This document shows positions 14,720 to 24,200 of a stretch of DNA of 32,776 nt, in pieces. The notes below the pieces were generated by a model. That model was not told where the DNA came from, ran no database searches, and saw only the letters and a list, made by a program, of their open reading frames with translations. Made by a program: the position numbers and the translations under genes. Origin of the DNA: an uncultured Eubacterium sp. (GTDB taxonomy: Bacteria > Bacillota > Clostridia > Peptostreptococcales > Anaerovoracaceae). The stretch's first letter is position 1. Every line of letters starts with the position of its first letter. The DNA lies in assembly GCA_902495595.1 (NCBI GenBank), contig CABUXV010000022.1, positions 1 through 32,776 on the forward strand, given 5' to 3'.

Positions 14720-15316
14720 TTACTGCTGACCCGGGATTTCAAGTCCTCCCAGAAGTATTTTCATCACTTCATCGCTCAGCAGCAGATTCCAGCCGTAATA
14801 TCCGTCATCTGCCATAGGTATATATACGACAGTTTCCAAGGAAGCCTCCCGGTTGGCTGCTTTTTCTATCTGCTGAACGTAAATATCAAGGCATTCGGCA
14901 TTAAGCGCGTCTTTATCTCCTATATCATCGCTGTACAGATTATCCGTTATATACTTATAGGAAACTGTATCGTAATCAGCTTTTACGCTGCTGAAATCAT
15001 TGCATTTCACAGCAACTTTTGCTACAGCCACATCGTTTTTTTCTCCTACTTCGATAATATCGTAGCTGAAATTCCTGAATAAAGCATCTTTCATCCGCTT
15101 AACTACATCCTTATCACCTTGAACATTGCAGACAAAATTTATATATGCGCTGTCCATATACTTTTCCATTACCTGTTCATTCTGTGACTTGATACCTTTT
15201 AAAAAACTTTCCGCAGCTTCATCAGGTGTTGTGGAAACTATATTGCTCACGCTTAAATGTAATATTACCGCTGTTAAAATTGTAAGTATTTGTTTTACTA
15301 AAGGTCTGATATACAC
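14720..15316 (-). CDS. Membrane-anchored extracytoplasmic protein, DUF4878/DUF5105-like
   Basis: 198 residues. One hydrophobic segment near the N-terminus (about 8-27) acts as an uncleaved anchor or signal peptide. The following TPDEAAESFLKGIKSQNEQVMEKYM is typical of small NTF2-like domains found in Bacillota lipoproteins, in which a helix pair precedes a curved sheet. There is no lipobox cysteine, so it is not a lipoprotein. It starts at GTG 15316 after GGAAGGCGG and is divergent from a glucosaminidase gene with a 94-bp shared upstream region, suggesting a common envelope role. No precise function can be given. Confidence 0.6.
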   Translation of the reverse strand: MYIRPLVKQILTILTAVILHLSVSNIVSTTPDEAAESFLKGIKSQNEQVMEKYMDSAYINFVCNVQGDKDVVKRMKDALFRNFSYDIIEVGEKNDVAVAKVAVKCNDFSSVKADYDTVSYKYITDNLYSDDIGDKDALNAECLDIYVQQIEKAANREASLETVVYIPMADDGYYGWNLLLSDEVMKILLGGLEIPGQQ

Positions 15317-15341
15317 TTTACCGCCTTCCGTTTCTCAAAGG

Positions 15342-15370
15342 TTGTATTTTCTTTGCATATTAATTATAAT
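15342..15370 (+). promoter_or_regulatory. Sigma-A-type promoter of the glucosaminidase gene
   Basis: TTGTAT (15342-15347), 17 bp, TATAAT (15365-15370), with the predicted start site about 35 nt before the ATG at 15411. The palindromic AATTATAATATA also offers a TATAAT on the other strand for the divergent gene, but without a good -35. Confidence 0.75.
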
Positions 15371-15410
15371 ATATTGAAACCCGTTATTTTTCAAGTACAA
15401 GAGGTAGTTT

Positions 15411-16148
15411 ATGGATAATATGGCAAATAAGGAAAAAAACCTGCTGAGGGGAATTGATAAACCTGCGAGATTTTCCAAAACAAGCGCGCTGCTTGTTCTT
15501 GCCGGAATAATTATTTCAGCGGGACTTTTCATGCTGACCTTAAACTTAATTATAAACGATATAGATTCTGCATCGGCATCCGCCAGCAAAACTCTTCTTA
15601 AAGAAAAATCTGCGGCAGCCACGGATGTGGACATCTCCGATACCCTGAGAACATCAACCGCCGAGCGTGTTATAAAAAACGAATCCATTCCCTCTTACAG
15701 CGAATCTCAGATAAGAAGTCTTGATGTAAGCAAGCCCAGCGGAGTCACCGTTTCCGACCTTAAACTTGTCACGAAAGGCAACCTTAAAGGGCTTGAAAAC
15801 GCATTTTTAAAAGCTGAAAAAGATTACGGCGTTAACTGTCTTTTCGTAATGGCAATAGCATCCCTTGAAAGCGCTGACGGAACCATTTGTTTTAAGCCTA
15901 ACAATATGTTCGGTTACGGAAGCAGCGGATTTTCTTCAAAGGCAGAGGGGATAAATGTGGTGTCCAAAGCTCTCGCACAAAAATACCTGAAACCGGGGGC
16001 TTCCCTGTACAGCGGGAAAACCATATCTGACGTAAACAAAAGGTATGCTTCAAGTTCGACATGGGATGATAAGGTCGCCGCAAGAATGACAAGCTATTAT
16101 GCCACGATAAGCAAGCACCACAATTCGGCACTTGATAAATTAAAATAG
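15411..16148 (+). CDS. Membrane-anchored glucosaminidase-domain protein
   Basis: 245 residues. A basic N-terminus and single hydrophobic helix (about 24-47) anchor it outside the membrane. A serine/alanine-rich stalk (50-105) leads to a glucosaminidase domain (about 110-245; LytD/FlgJ-like, PF01832). The likely catalytic Glu153 is in AIASLESADG and is followed by the family's NNMFGYGSSG turn and a C-terminal YASSSTWDDKV segment. Such enzymes cut the GlcNAc-MurNAc backbone of peptidoglycan and act in cell separation or wall turnover. It starts at ATG 15411 behind AGAGGT; a second in-frame Met at residue 4-5 is possible. No terminator follows; array copy D begins 43 bp downstream. Confidence 0.88.
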   Translation: MDNMANKEKNLLRGIDKPARFSKTSALLVLAGIIISAGLFMLTLNLIINDIDSASASASKTLLKEKSAAATDVDISDTLRTSTAERVIKNESIPSYSESQIRSLDVSKPSGVTVSDLKLVTKGNLKGLENAFLKAEKDYGVNCLFVMAIASLESADGTICFKPNNMFGYGSSGFSSKAEGINVVSKALAQKYLKPGASLYSGKTISDVNKRYASSSTWDDKVAARMTSYYATISKHHNSALDKLK

Positions 16149-16190
16149 ACTGACAGCAACACGATAGATATATACATACGTATATTAAAA

Positions 16191-16445
16191 ATAACCAAAC
16201 CTTAAGTATATGCAGTATATTTGGTTAAAAAACAGCAATTTTCAAGTATTCTCAAAAGACAATTATCCAAAATCCCGATATAGATGGACTGTTTGGTTAA
16301 AAATATAGACATGAATTCAAATATGCAGCAGATTTTTATCCAAAACACAGTGATTTGCAATGATTTTGGTTATTTATATTTGTACTGCTTATGATATCAA
16401 TGATTTTTTATCCAAATTCACACGCCGGACGAACTTTTTGGTTAT
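16191..16445 (+). repeat. 255-bp dyad-array element, copy D
   Basis: Left boxes start at 16191, 16263, 16336 and 16408; right boxes at 16219, 16291, 16364 and 16436. Offsets are 28 bp and linkers 34, 35 and 34 bp. All four right boxes are of the GGTT flavour, while three of four left boxes are ATCC, so the two halves of a dyad do not covary. Unit 4 shares TTATCCAAATTCA exactly with unit 4 of copy A, and unit 3 shares CCAAAACACAGTG with unit 3 of A, showing common descent in the same orientation. It lies between the glucosaminidase stop and ridA. The last right box may overlap the -35 region of the ridA promoter. Confidence 0.92.
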
Positions 16446-16489
16446 TTTAATAAATTTATATATTAACAATACAAAAGGAGGAAATTAAA

Positions 16490-16861
16490 ATGGAAAAGAT
16501 AAACACAAACAAAGCACCCGCAGCGGTGGGTCCTTATTCTCAGGCAGTTAAAACAGGCGGTATGGTCTACACTTCCGGACAGATTGCCCTTGACCCTGCA
16601 AGCGGTGAAATCGTAGGAAATGACATCACATCCCAGGCAGAGCAGGTTATGAAAAATCTCATGGCAGTTCTTGAAGCTTCCGGAACAGCTTTAGAAAAAA
16701 CCATAAAAACTACCTGCTTTTTAAGCGACATGGACAACTTTGCAGCATTTAACGCTGTTTACGAAAAATATTTTACAGAAAAGCCTGCACGTTCATGCGT
16801 AGCTGTAAAAACTCTTCCTAAAAATGTTCTTTGCGAAGTCGAAGTTATAGCATTAGTATAA
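16490..16861 (+). CDS. ridA: RidA family enamine/imine deaminase
   Basis: 123 residues, full length for the YjgF/YER057c/UK114 family. It has the N-terminal APAAVGPYSQA, the YTSGQIALDP strand, and the C-terminal PARSCVAVKTLPKNVLCEVE, whose Arg101 corresponds to the substrate-binding arginine. It forms a trimer that hydrolyses reactive 2-aminoacrylate/2-aminocrotonate enamines to keto acids. The next gene, 30 bp downstream, encodes threonine ammonia-lyase, which produces exactly these enamines, so the pair forms a sensible detoxification operon. Strong ribosome site AAAGGAGG, 7 bp before ATG. Confidence 0.95.
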   Translation: MEKINTNKAPAAVGPYSQAVKTGGMVYTSGQIALDPASGEIVGNDITSQAEQVMKNLMAVLEASGTALEKTIKTTCFLSDMDNFAAFNAVYEKYFTEKPARSCVAVKTLPKNVLCEVEVIALV

Positions 16862-16891
16862 CAGCCCCATAAAAATTCACGGAGACTGCAA

Positions 16892-18112
16892 ATGAAAGAA
16901 CTTACTTTAGAAAAATTTGAAGAGGCAGCGGAACTTGTAAAAAACGTTACCCTGCCCACCAAGCTGGAATACAGTGAATCGCTGAGCCTTAAAACAGGCG
17001 GCAAAATATACTTGAAACCGGAAAACCTGCAATACACCGGAGCCTATAAAGTCCGAGGCGCCTACTACAAAATCGCAACCTTAAGCGATGAACAGAGGGC
17101 AAAGGGACTGATAACCGCATCTGCCGGAAATCATGCCCAGGGCGTAGCTTATGCTGCAAGCAAATTCGGCTGCAAAGCCACCATCGTAATGCCTACGGTA
17201 ACTCCTCTTATAAAGGTAAACCGAACGAAAGCATACGGCGCTGATATACTTCTTCACGGGGATGTCTACGATGATTCATATGAACAGGCTGTAAAGATTG
17301 CCGAAGAACAGGGCCTTACTTTCATACATCCTTTCGACGATATTGATGTTGCCGCAGGGCAGGGAACCATAGCCATGGAAATCGTGCAGGAACTTCCCAC
17401 TGTCGATTACATCATCGTTCCGGTCGGAGGAGGCGGCCTTGTAACAGGTATATCTACTTTGGCTAAAATGCTTAATCCCAAGATAAAAGTCATAGGCGTC
17501 GAACCAAAATCAGCTGACAGCATGACAGCCGCTTTAAAAAAGGGTGAACCTGTAACACTGCCGTCAGCCAACACCATAGCAGACGGAACAGCAGTAAAAA
17601 GAGTTGGTTCAAATATTTTCCCTTACTGCAAGGAAAATATAAGCCAAATGATAACTGTAGAGGACGATAAACTAATAGGAGCCTTTCTCGACATGGTGGA
17701 AAACCATAAGATGATTGTGGAAAATTCCGGACTTCTTCCTGTTGCCGCATTGGAACAGCTGGACCTTACAGGCAAAAAAGCTGTACTTGTTCTGAGCGGC
17801 GGCAACATGGACGTGATAACCATGTCCTCCGTAGTTCAGCACGGTCTCATCCAAAAAGACCGTATATTCACAGTTTCCGTGCTGCTCCCCGATAAGGCAG
17901 GTGAACTTGTAAAAGTCGCATCAACTATAGCCGGAGCAAATGGAAATGTAATAAAACTTGAACACAACCAATTCGTAAGCATCAATAGGAACGCATCTGT
18001 AGAGCTGCGAATAACCATGGAAGCCTACGGTACAGAACATAAACAGAAAATCCTAAAAGCCCTGGATGAAAAAGGCTACAAACCTAAAGTGGTAGATACA
18101 AAACTTTACTAA
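16892..18112 (+). CDS. ilvA: Threonine ammonia-lyase (PLP, one C-terminal ACT domain)
   Basis: 406 residues. The PLP lysine is Lys53 in YTGAYKVRGAY. The SAGNHAQGVA substrate loop and the phosphate-binding GGGG motif in VPVGGGGLVTG are present, and SGGNMD lines the cofactor ring. Residues from about 330 form an ACT-type regulatory domain (IFTVSVLLPDKAGELVKVAS...). It converts L-threonine to 2-oxobutanoate and ammonia. The length and single ACT domain match the 'medium' form, used in catabolism or for isoleucine synthesis depending on species. No ilv genes are adjacent. It follows ridA closely (ribosome site GGAG before ATG 16892) and is closed by a strong terminator. Confidence 0.93.
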   Translation: MKELTLEKFEEAAELVKNVTLPTKLEYSESLSLKTGGKIYLKPENLQYTGAYKVRGAYYKIATLSDEQRAKGLITASAGNHAQGVAYAASKFGCKATIVMPTVTPLIKVNRTKAYGADILLHGDVYDDSYEQAVKIAEEQGLTFIHPFDDIDVAAGQGTIAMEIVQELPTVDYIIVPVGGGGLVTGISTLAKMLNPKIKVIGVEPKSADSMTAALKKGEPVTLPSANTIADGTAVKRVGSNIFPYCKENISQMITVEDDKLIGAFLDMVENHKMIVENSGLLPVAALEQLDLTGKKAVLVLSGGNMDVITMSSVVQHGLIQKDRIFTVSVLLPDKAGELVKVASTIAGANGNVIKLEHNQFVSINRNASVELRITMEAYGTEHKQKILKALDEKGYKPKVVDTKLY

Positions 18113-18154
18113 AACCGTAGTTTTGCTGTCTGCTTACCAAAATCTTCGTTATAC

Positions 18155-18200
18155 AAAAAGAGCTGCGCTGTGAGAATATTCTCCAGCAGCAGCTCTTTTT
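18155..18200 (+). terminator. Rho-independent terminator after threonine ammonia-lyase
   Basis: AAAAAGAGCTGC (18155-18166) pairs with GCAGCTCTTTTT (18189-18200) around a 22-nt loop that can pair further. The T-run ends the plus-strand transcript. The mirrored A-run means it may also end transcripts of the opposing giant gene, whose stop is at 18238. Confidence 0.9.
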
Positions 18201-18237
18201 AAATGAATAAAAATGCTGACAGTTTAATTATTATGGA

Positions 18238-21200
18238 TTAGCTTTTTTTCCTGCGTCTGAGAAGCATTGCAGCTATTCCTATAAGGCTTAAAGTCATTGC
18301 CATTAAAGGTATTGCTATATTCATGCTGTCCCCCGTCTTGGTTCCGTTATCTGTAGTGGTTGTTGTTGTATTTTTTGAATTTACAAAATCAGCTTTTACG
18401 TTGTCTCCCGCAGGAACAGTTCCCGTTGCATTTTCAGAAGTCGTCTTATATCCGTCGGTATTTGCTTCTGTTTCAGTAACCATATACCCGATATTCGCAG
18501 GCAGTTCATCTGCTGTCTTGACCTCGCCGTGTTTCAGCGTAATATGAGCTATACCGTCTGTGAATTCCATATCACCGTAAACTCCGTTTATATCGGTATC
18601 AGACAAAGTCACGGTAAAGTTGAATTCCTTATCCTTATCAACGGCATTGCCTTCAAGAGTCTTTGCTACAGAAAGGCTTCCATGTTTCGTATTCTTAATG
18701 GTAAAACCATCTATGGAAACATCATAGCCGTCAGGTACTTCTTCCTCTATGCGGTAATCTATTTTCTTGCCGTCCTTATCGTATTTATCAAGACCTTTAA
18801 AAGTATACTTCCATTCATTCTTACTTCCGCTCAATTCTCCTCTTGCGACTTCCTTATCGTTGCCGTAGAGAATAACGGTTATTTTATCAGGTCTGTAATC
18901 ATACTTATCATCTCGGTCCAGCCACTTCTTGGTTACAGGAATATCAATGATATTGGAAAGCGTATTGGTAAGATTGTTGCCGCTCTGGGACACTGCGTAC
19001 TTATCTCCGCTGTTTGCAGCATCTGTATCTTGTACCTTTACATCCTTTTCCTCTACTCTATAGGTATACCCCTTTCCTTCATCATTGGTTCTAGGGAGAT
19101 TCTTATAAGTATAGGTCCATATATCCGTATCTTTATCCGACCATTCAAGGAAAGCGCCCTCTTCTTTTAAGGTTTTATCGCTGACTTCTTCCTCATCTCC
19201 TCCCTGAGCTGTTCTGTACAGGGCGAGCTCTATGCTGTCAGGTCTGGTGCCGTAGGCGTTTCCGTTATCTTTCCATGTCTTGGTTCCAGATATATCTCTT
19301 CTGCCTATATTTGTAACCGTTGATGTAAAGGTTCCATTATCAGCCTTGCCGTCATCGCTTATAATGCGGTAGTTGCATTCATCGGCAGGGATACCTCCTA
19401 TGGTAAGCTCCCTTGCATAATAGGTGTAAGCTTTGCCGTAATCATCGCTGTCTTTATCATTATTGTACTTTGACAGACCTGTAAATGTTGCTTTCCACGA
19501 AGTATTTGGACTCGCTGTGTACTTAAGAGTCTTCGTAAGCTGACTGCCTTGACTGTCGGTAACTTCCTCAGAGTTCTCATCTTCCGGAGTTCCCGTAGTA
19601 CGCCACAGTCCTACCACAACATCTTTTTGATTTTCAGTTCTTACACCGTACCATTTCTTCTCTACTGCAAGGCTTGTCGTTTCATTATTGGTGATTTCAA
19701 ACTTCGTATATTTTACTCCGTCTACCTCTGCAGTTGTTTTAACAACGCTTTCCTGTTTATAGCTTCCAGTTAAGGTTTCTTTGATTTGATACTGGGTTTT
19801 ATTATTGCCATCCAGCACGCTGTCAGGCATAACTTCCGGAACACCGTACCAGACAGCTTTCCAAGGCAGATACTCGGTATAATCCTTATCCGTTTCAGTG
19901 CCGTCTATCTTACCGTCTAAAGTAACTTTAGCATTAGGAGTAAATGATTTCCACGTTTCTTTACCGCCGTCACTTACCAGGTATTGCAGTTCAAAGGTTA
20001 TCTCCTTAGGGTTTGCCGATTTATTCCAGATCTTCTCTGCGTAAATCTTGGTTTCTTTTAAAGCGTTTGTTACGATTCCGTCTCTTCCGTCGTTTTCGTA
20101 GCTGGCTTCATAGGAAGCATTGTAACTGTCCCCATCTTCTATTATATCTTCATCTGCAACTATTCCGTCTGCATATCTGTCCTCTGCCGGTTTGAGTTCT
20201 CTAGCCCGGTACTCATACGTTTCTCCGTTTACACCTGTATTAAGAAGACCTGAAACCTCAGCCGATTTGGATTCATCCTTATCTGTTCCGTACAGGTATA
20301 CTATTAAAGCACTTTCCTGCTGGACTCCCGCCGCTTCTTTATACACCGGAACATTTTCCCATGTAGCTCCGCCATCGGAACTTCTCTGTATGACATACTG
20401 AACTTCCCAGTCGTAATTTGTTCTCTCGGTATCCGGTCTTGTGCCGTATATGTTGTCTCTGTCATTCTCCCACTTCTTAGTCACAGAGAAATCCGTAGTC
20501 TGAAGCATATTATATGCTGTCGAATTACTGCTGGAATTATATCCCTGTGAAGTTCCTGTAACTTTATCAACAGGATATGCAGGTGAAAATATACCAGGTG
20601 TAAATTCATACGTATATTTAATAGGATCTGTATTATCAGCTTTGACAATTACGGTCTGAACTGTATTGCCATAACTTATCTTTGTCTCTACAACGCGGTA
20701 ATACAGCCTTGTCATATCTGTTTCTCCGGATTTTTTGATGTATCTCGGCAGTTTGCTGAATGTTTTTTCTTTCCATGCGTCTTTATCATCTATTTTTCCG
20801 GACATTTGAGCGGTAAAACTGTATTCGCTGTCTCCCGAACCGAAAATTTCCTCATATTCCGTCTGCGGCAGAGATTTGCTGAAATAATCCCCGGCATCAG
20901 ACCAGTCGGTATTAAATGTCGGTGAACCTCCTGTATTCTGCTCGCCCTCGGCAACCTGCAAAGTAAAATCAACTGTAACATCTACACCTAAGACATCTTT
21001 GCTGATAGTATTATTATTTGAATCCACCCATTTTTTACTGTAATTAACAGAAGTCATAATGGAGTTGGTCAGATTGCCCATGGTTATATCCGTAAGACCA
21101 TTGTTGTTTACATCGGTATTTTCACGAGACTGTTCGTTTACCACGTTAGGTGTAGAAGTGTATATGCTTCCGTCGAGGGAAATCTCCTCTACACGATACT

Positions 21201-24200
21201 TGTATATCATACCGTTGTCAGCGTATTTTTCCAGTTCATTATCAACACCTGCCGCGCCTTCTATGGTATATGACCAGGCTGAAGCTGCGTCATCCTTAAC
21301 CCAGGTTATCTGATAGAGATCTTTGGAAACCTCTTTCTGGCTTACAGGATTGCTCTGACCCGGCTGAGAATCGGCATACCGGTAAAGCTTGATTTCAATA
21401 TCATTAGGTCTTTCACTGAAAGCATCGCTGTAGTCCTGCCATAATTTTTTACCTGACAGCTTAACTTTTTCTCTGTCTTTTGCAGGAGCATTAAGGAACG
21501 TGGCTTTGACAGTTTCCTTGCTCTCGTCTCTTTCCAGAGATAAATTACCGATTATGTGATCGTCATCAACTTTATTATCATCTGTTTTTACATCTACTGC
21601 CGTCAGATTTCCGACTTTTGCCCAAGTATCGTATCCGCCAAGATTATCTTTAACTTCGCGGACCTGATAAACGTACTCCGAGCCATTAGGCGCATATATA
21701 TCAAGGTCTCCAAAGGTCAGTATCTTTTCAAGAGGATCATCTGCTGTTGCCGCCTTTGTCTTATCGCCCATAAAGAATGCTTTTACCTTTGATTTAATTC
21801 CAGTCGCATCTTTGTAGTCCTCTTTAACTTCGCTTGACGTCCACGTCTTTCGGGTAACTACTTCAGGGCTTGATGTAGTTCCGTCGTTTTCCGTATAAGT
21901 CCTCAAAAGTTCAAATGTTACTCCCGGATATGCTTCCGGTTCTCCATTTATATCCATTGGAAGTTCCAGGAATTTCTTAATGGACAGCGAACCTTTAATA
22001 CTCTTGTACGCATTGTCAGCTTTGTACCCGTTAAACGGCTGTTTGTCAAATACATCATCCGAATCGGGCGCTGTTACAGTTCCAGGATCTGTAATATTCC
22101 ATTTTATATCAGTTTCTTTTAAAGTATAGTCGTATACCTGGCCGTCTTTATTGTATTTTGTAAGACGTACAGGACCGTTTCCATCGATATCTTCTCCTGT
22201 TATCTCCACTGTGCCGTCATTTTTAACGATCATTGTATTCGTACCTTTATAAGGCAGTTCGAATGTATATGAACCGTTGTGCTGAATTTCAGCCCATTGT
22301 GAAACCGTGATATCAGCAACATATTCAGGGTCTTTATCCGGCTGTGAAGGATCATTTCTGTATAAAGTAAATGTAACTGTAGGCAAATTCACTTTATCGT
22401 ATCCTGTCGGAAGAGACGACCATATTTTTTCTCCTGTTATATTAATTTCATAATAAATATTATTGCTGAAAGTTCCTCCTTCGATTAGAGCATATCTTGT
22501 CGTACTGCCCGATGAATTATCTGAAACCTTTCTTGAAACATCAACTCCGCTTACATCAAGAACTTTGCCGCTGGCAAGAGCATCCTGATCTGCGATTTCA
22601 AATTCGCTGCCTATACGTTCTTTAAACTCCACATCGCAGTTATCCGACATGTAATACTGTGTATCCGTATAATCAAACTCAGCTTTATTAACGGATGTAT
22701 TTTCAACCGCATAGTATTGGATTTCATATCCGTAATTATCGTATTTCGGCAAATCGCTCAGTTCAACATGCCAGTGATGGCGAATATCCGTATTGTCCCC
22801 ATCTGTATACGTCCATTTATAATTTTTTTCAACAAGAGATATCTCTGTATCATCTTCATCCAGCGAATTATGTTTAACGCTGTAGATATTTAAAAATATA
22901 TCAGGGCGGTTTCCCTGTTCATAAGCATACTCATCATTCCAGTCCTTATGCCAGCCCACATCCTTTGTTCCCGAAAGTTTATTCGTCAAAGTGTATCCTT
23001 GCTTATCATCGGAATGATAGTCGCCTACCACATAAGATTCACTGCTGTATGAAACTCTGTAGTCTTTCCACGCTTCGTAAAGAGCTTCATAGTCTTTATC
23101 TTTCTCGCTGAGTTCCTTAAGGTCTACTATATCTCCCTTACTATCTACCCATACTTCTTCTGCTCTGTAGTTTACAACTTTTCCGTCTCCATCGTACTTA
23201 GGCAGACCGTAAAAATAGTACGATGATTCATCCTTTGAAATATCTATGGCCTGAACTGCGGAAGCATCCTGGTCATTCTCAGTCTTTATTTTTACTTCTC
23301 CGTCCAAATTTCCTATATCGACATAATCAGGAGTATTTATACCTGTATAGGATATTTTATATTCATCCGACTGGGAATTTTCTCCAAAATCCAGTTTCAG
23401 CGACAGAGTAAGCATTTTTTCTCTGTCCTTGGAAAATTTTCCTATTTCTTCCGAAAGTTTATCTCTCGCTTCACTGTCTCCGTCCAGCCATGTTTTGATA
23501 ACTGTCAGGTCTATATCGCCCACTCTGGAATTTGTTACGGAATAAACGGTTTCACCTTCCAGCTTTTCTTTGCTGTAAGTTGCTATATACTTATAATTTT
23601 CTTTACCTGTATCGTATTCTGTTTTAGTATATGTTTTATTATTATCTCCTTTATAAAGGTCCGGAGCCTTTGGGTTGGATAAATCTTCAACCTTTATATT
23701 ATCTGTGCCTTTGCCAAGGGTTTCTTCAAGAATATATACTTCATCAACGCTTCTTTTGCCAATGTAAGCATAATCGCTCCAAAGCCCTTCTTTTAAGGTT
23801 ACTTCCGTTATCCTTTCATTGGTGTTCTTATCGTATACACCTACGGTTACAGATCTTCTGTCCGCTATATTGCTGTCATCTACCCAATTTTTCTGAACTA
23901 TTATTCTGTTGCCCTCACCGGGAACATTTGTTACGACAGCCTTATAATTACCTTCATCATCTTTTGTTATCTCGTATTCAGGCATGTATTTGCCATTGCT
24001 TTCCAGTATATAGTAACCGTAAAGCCTTCCGTCTTCGTTGTACTCATCAAGAGGTGAAATTCTAAGCGTCCATGCAGAAGTTTCCTCTGCGTATATTCCC
24101 AGCTCTTCATTTACCACCTGCTTTTTCGTATCCTTTTTTCCATCCAGTGTAACAACACCGACTTTTTCACCTGAATCGGCATTTCCTTCACTTCTGTAAA

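Noticed and set aside
16191..16445. CRISPR array (38-bp repeats with 34-35-bp spacers)
   Set aside because: The period and spacer size fit, but the repeats are conserved only at their outer 10 bp. The inner 18 bp differ in every unit, all arrays have exactly four units, and no cas gene is present.
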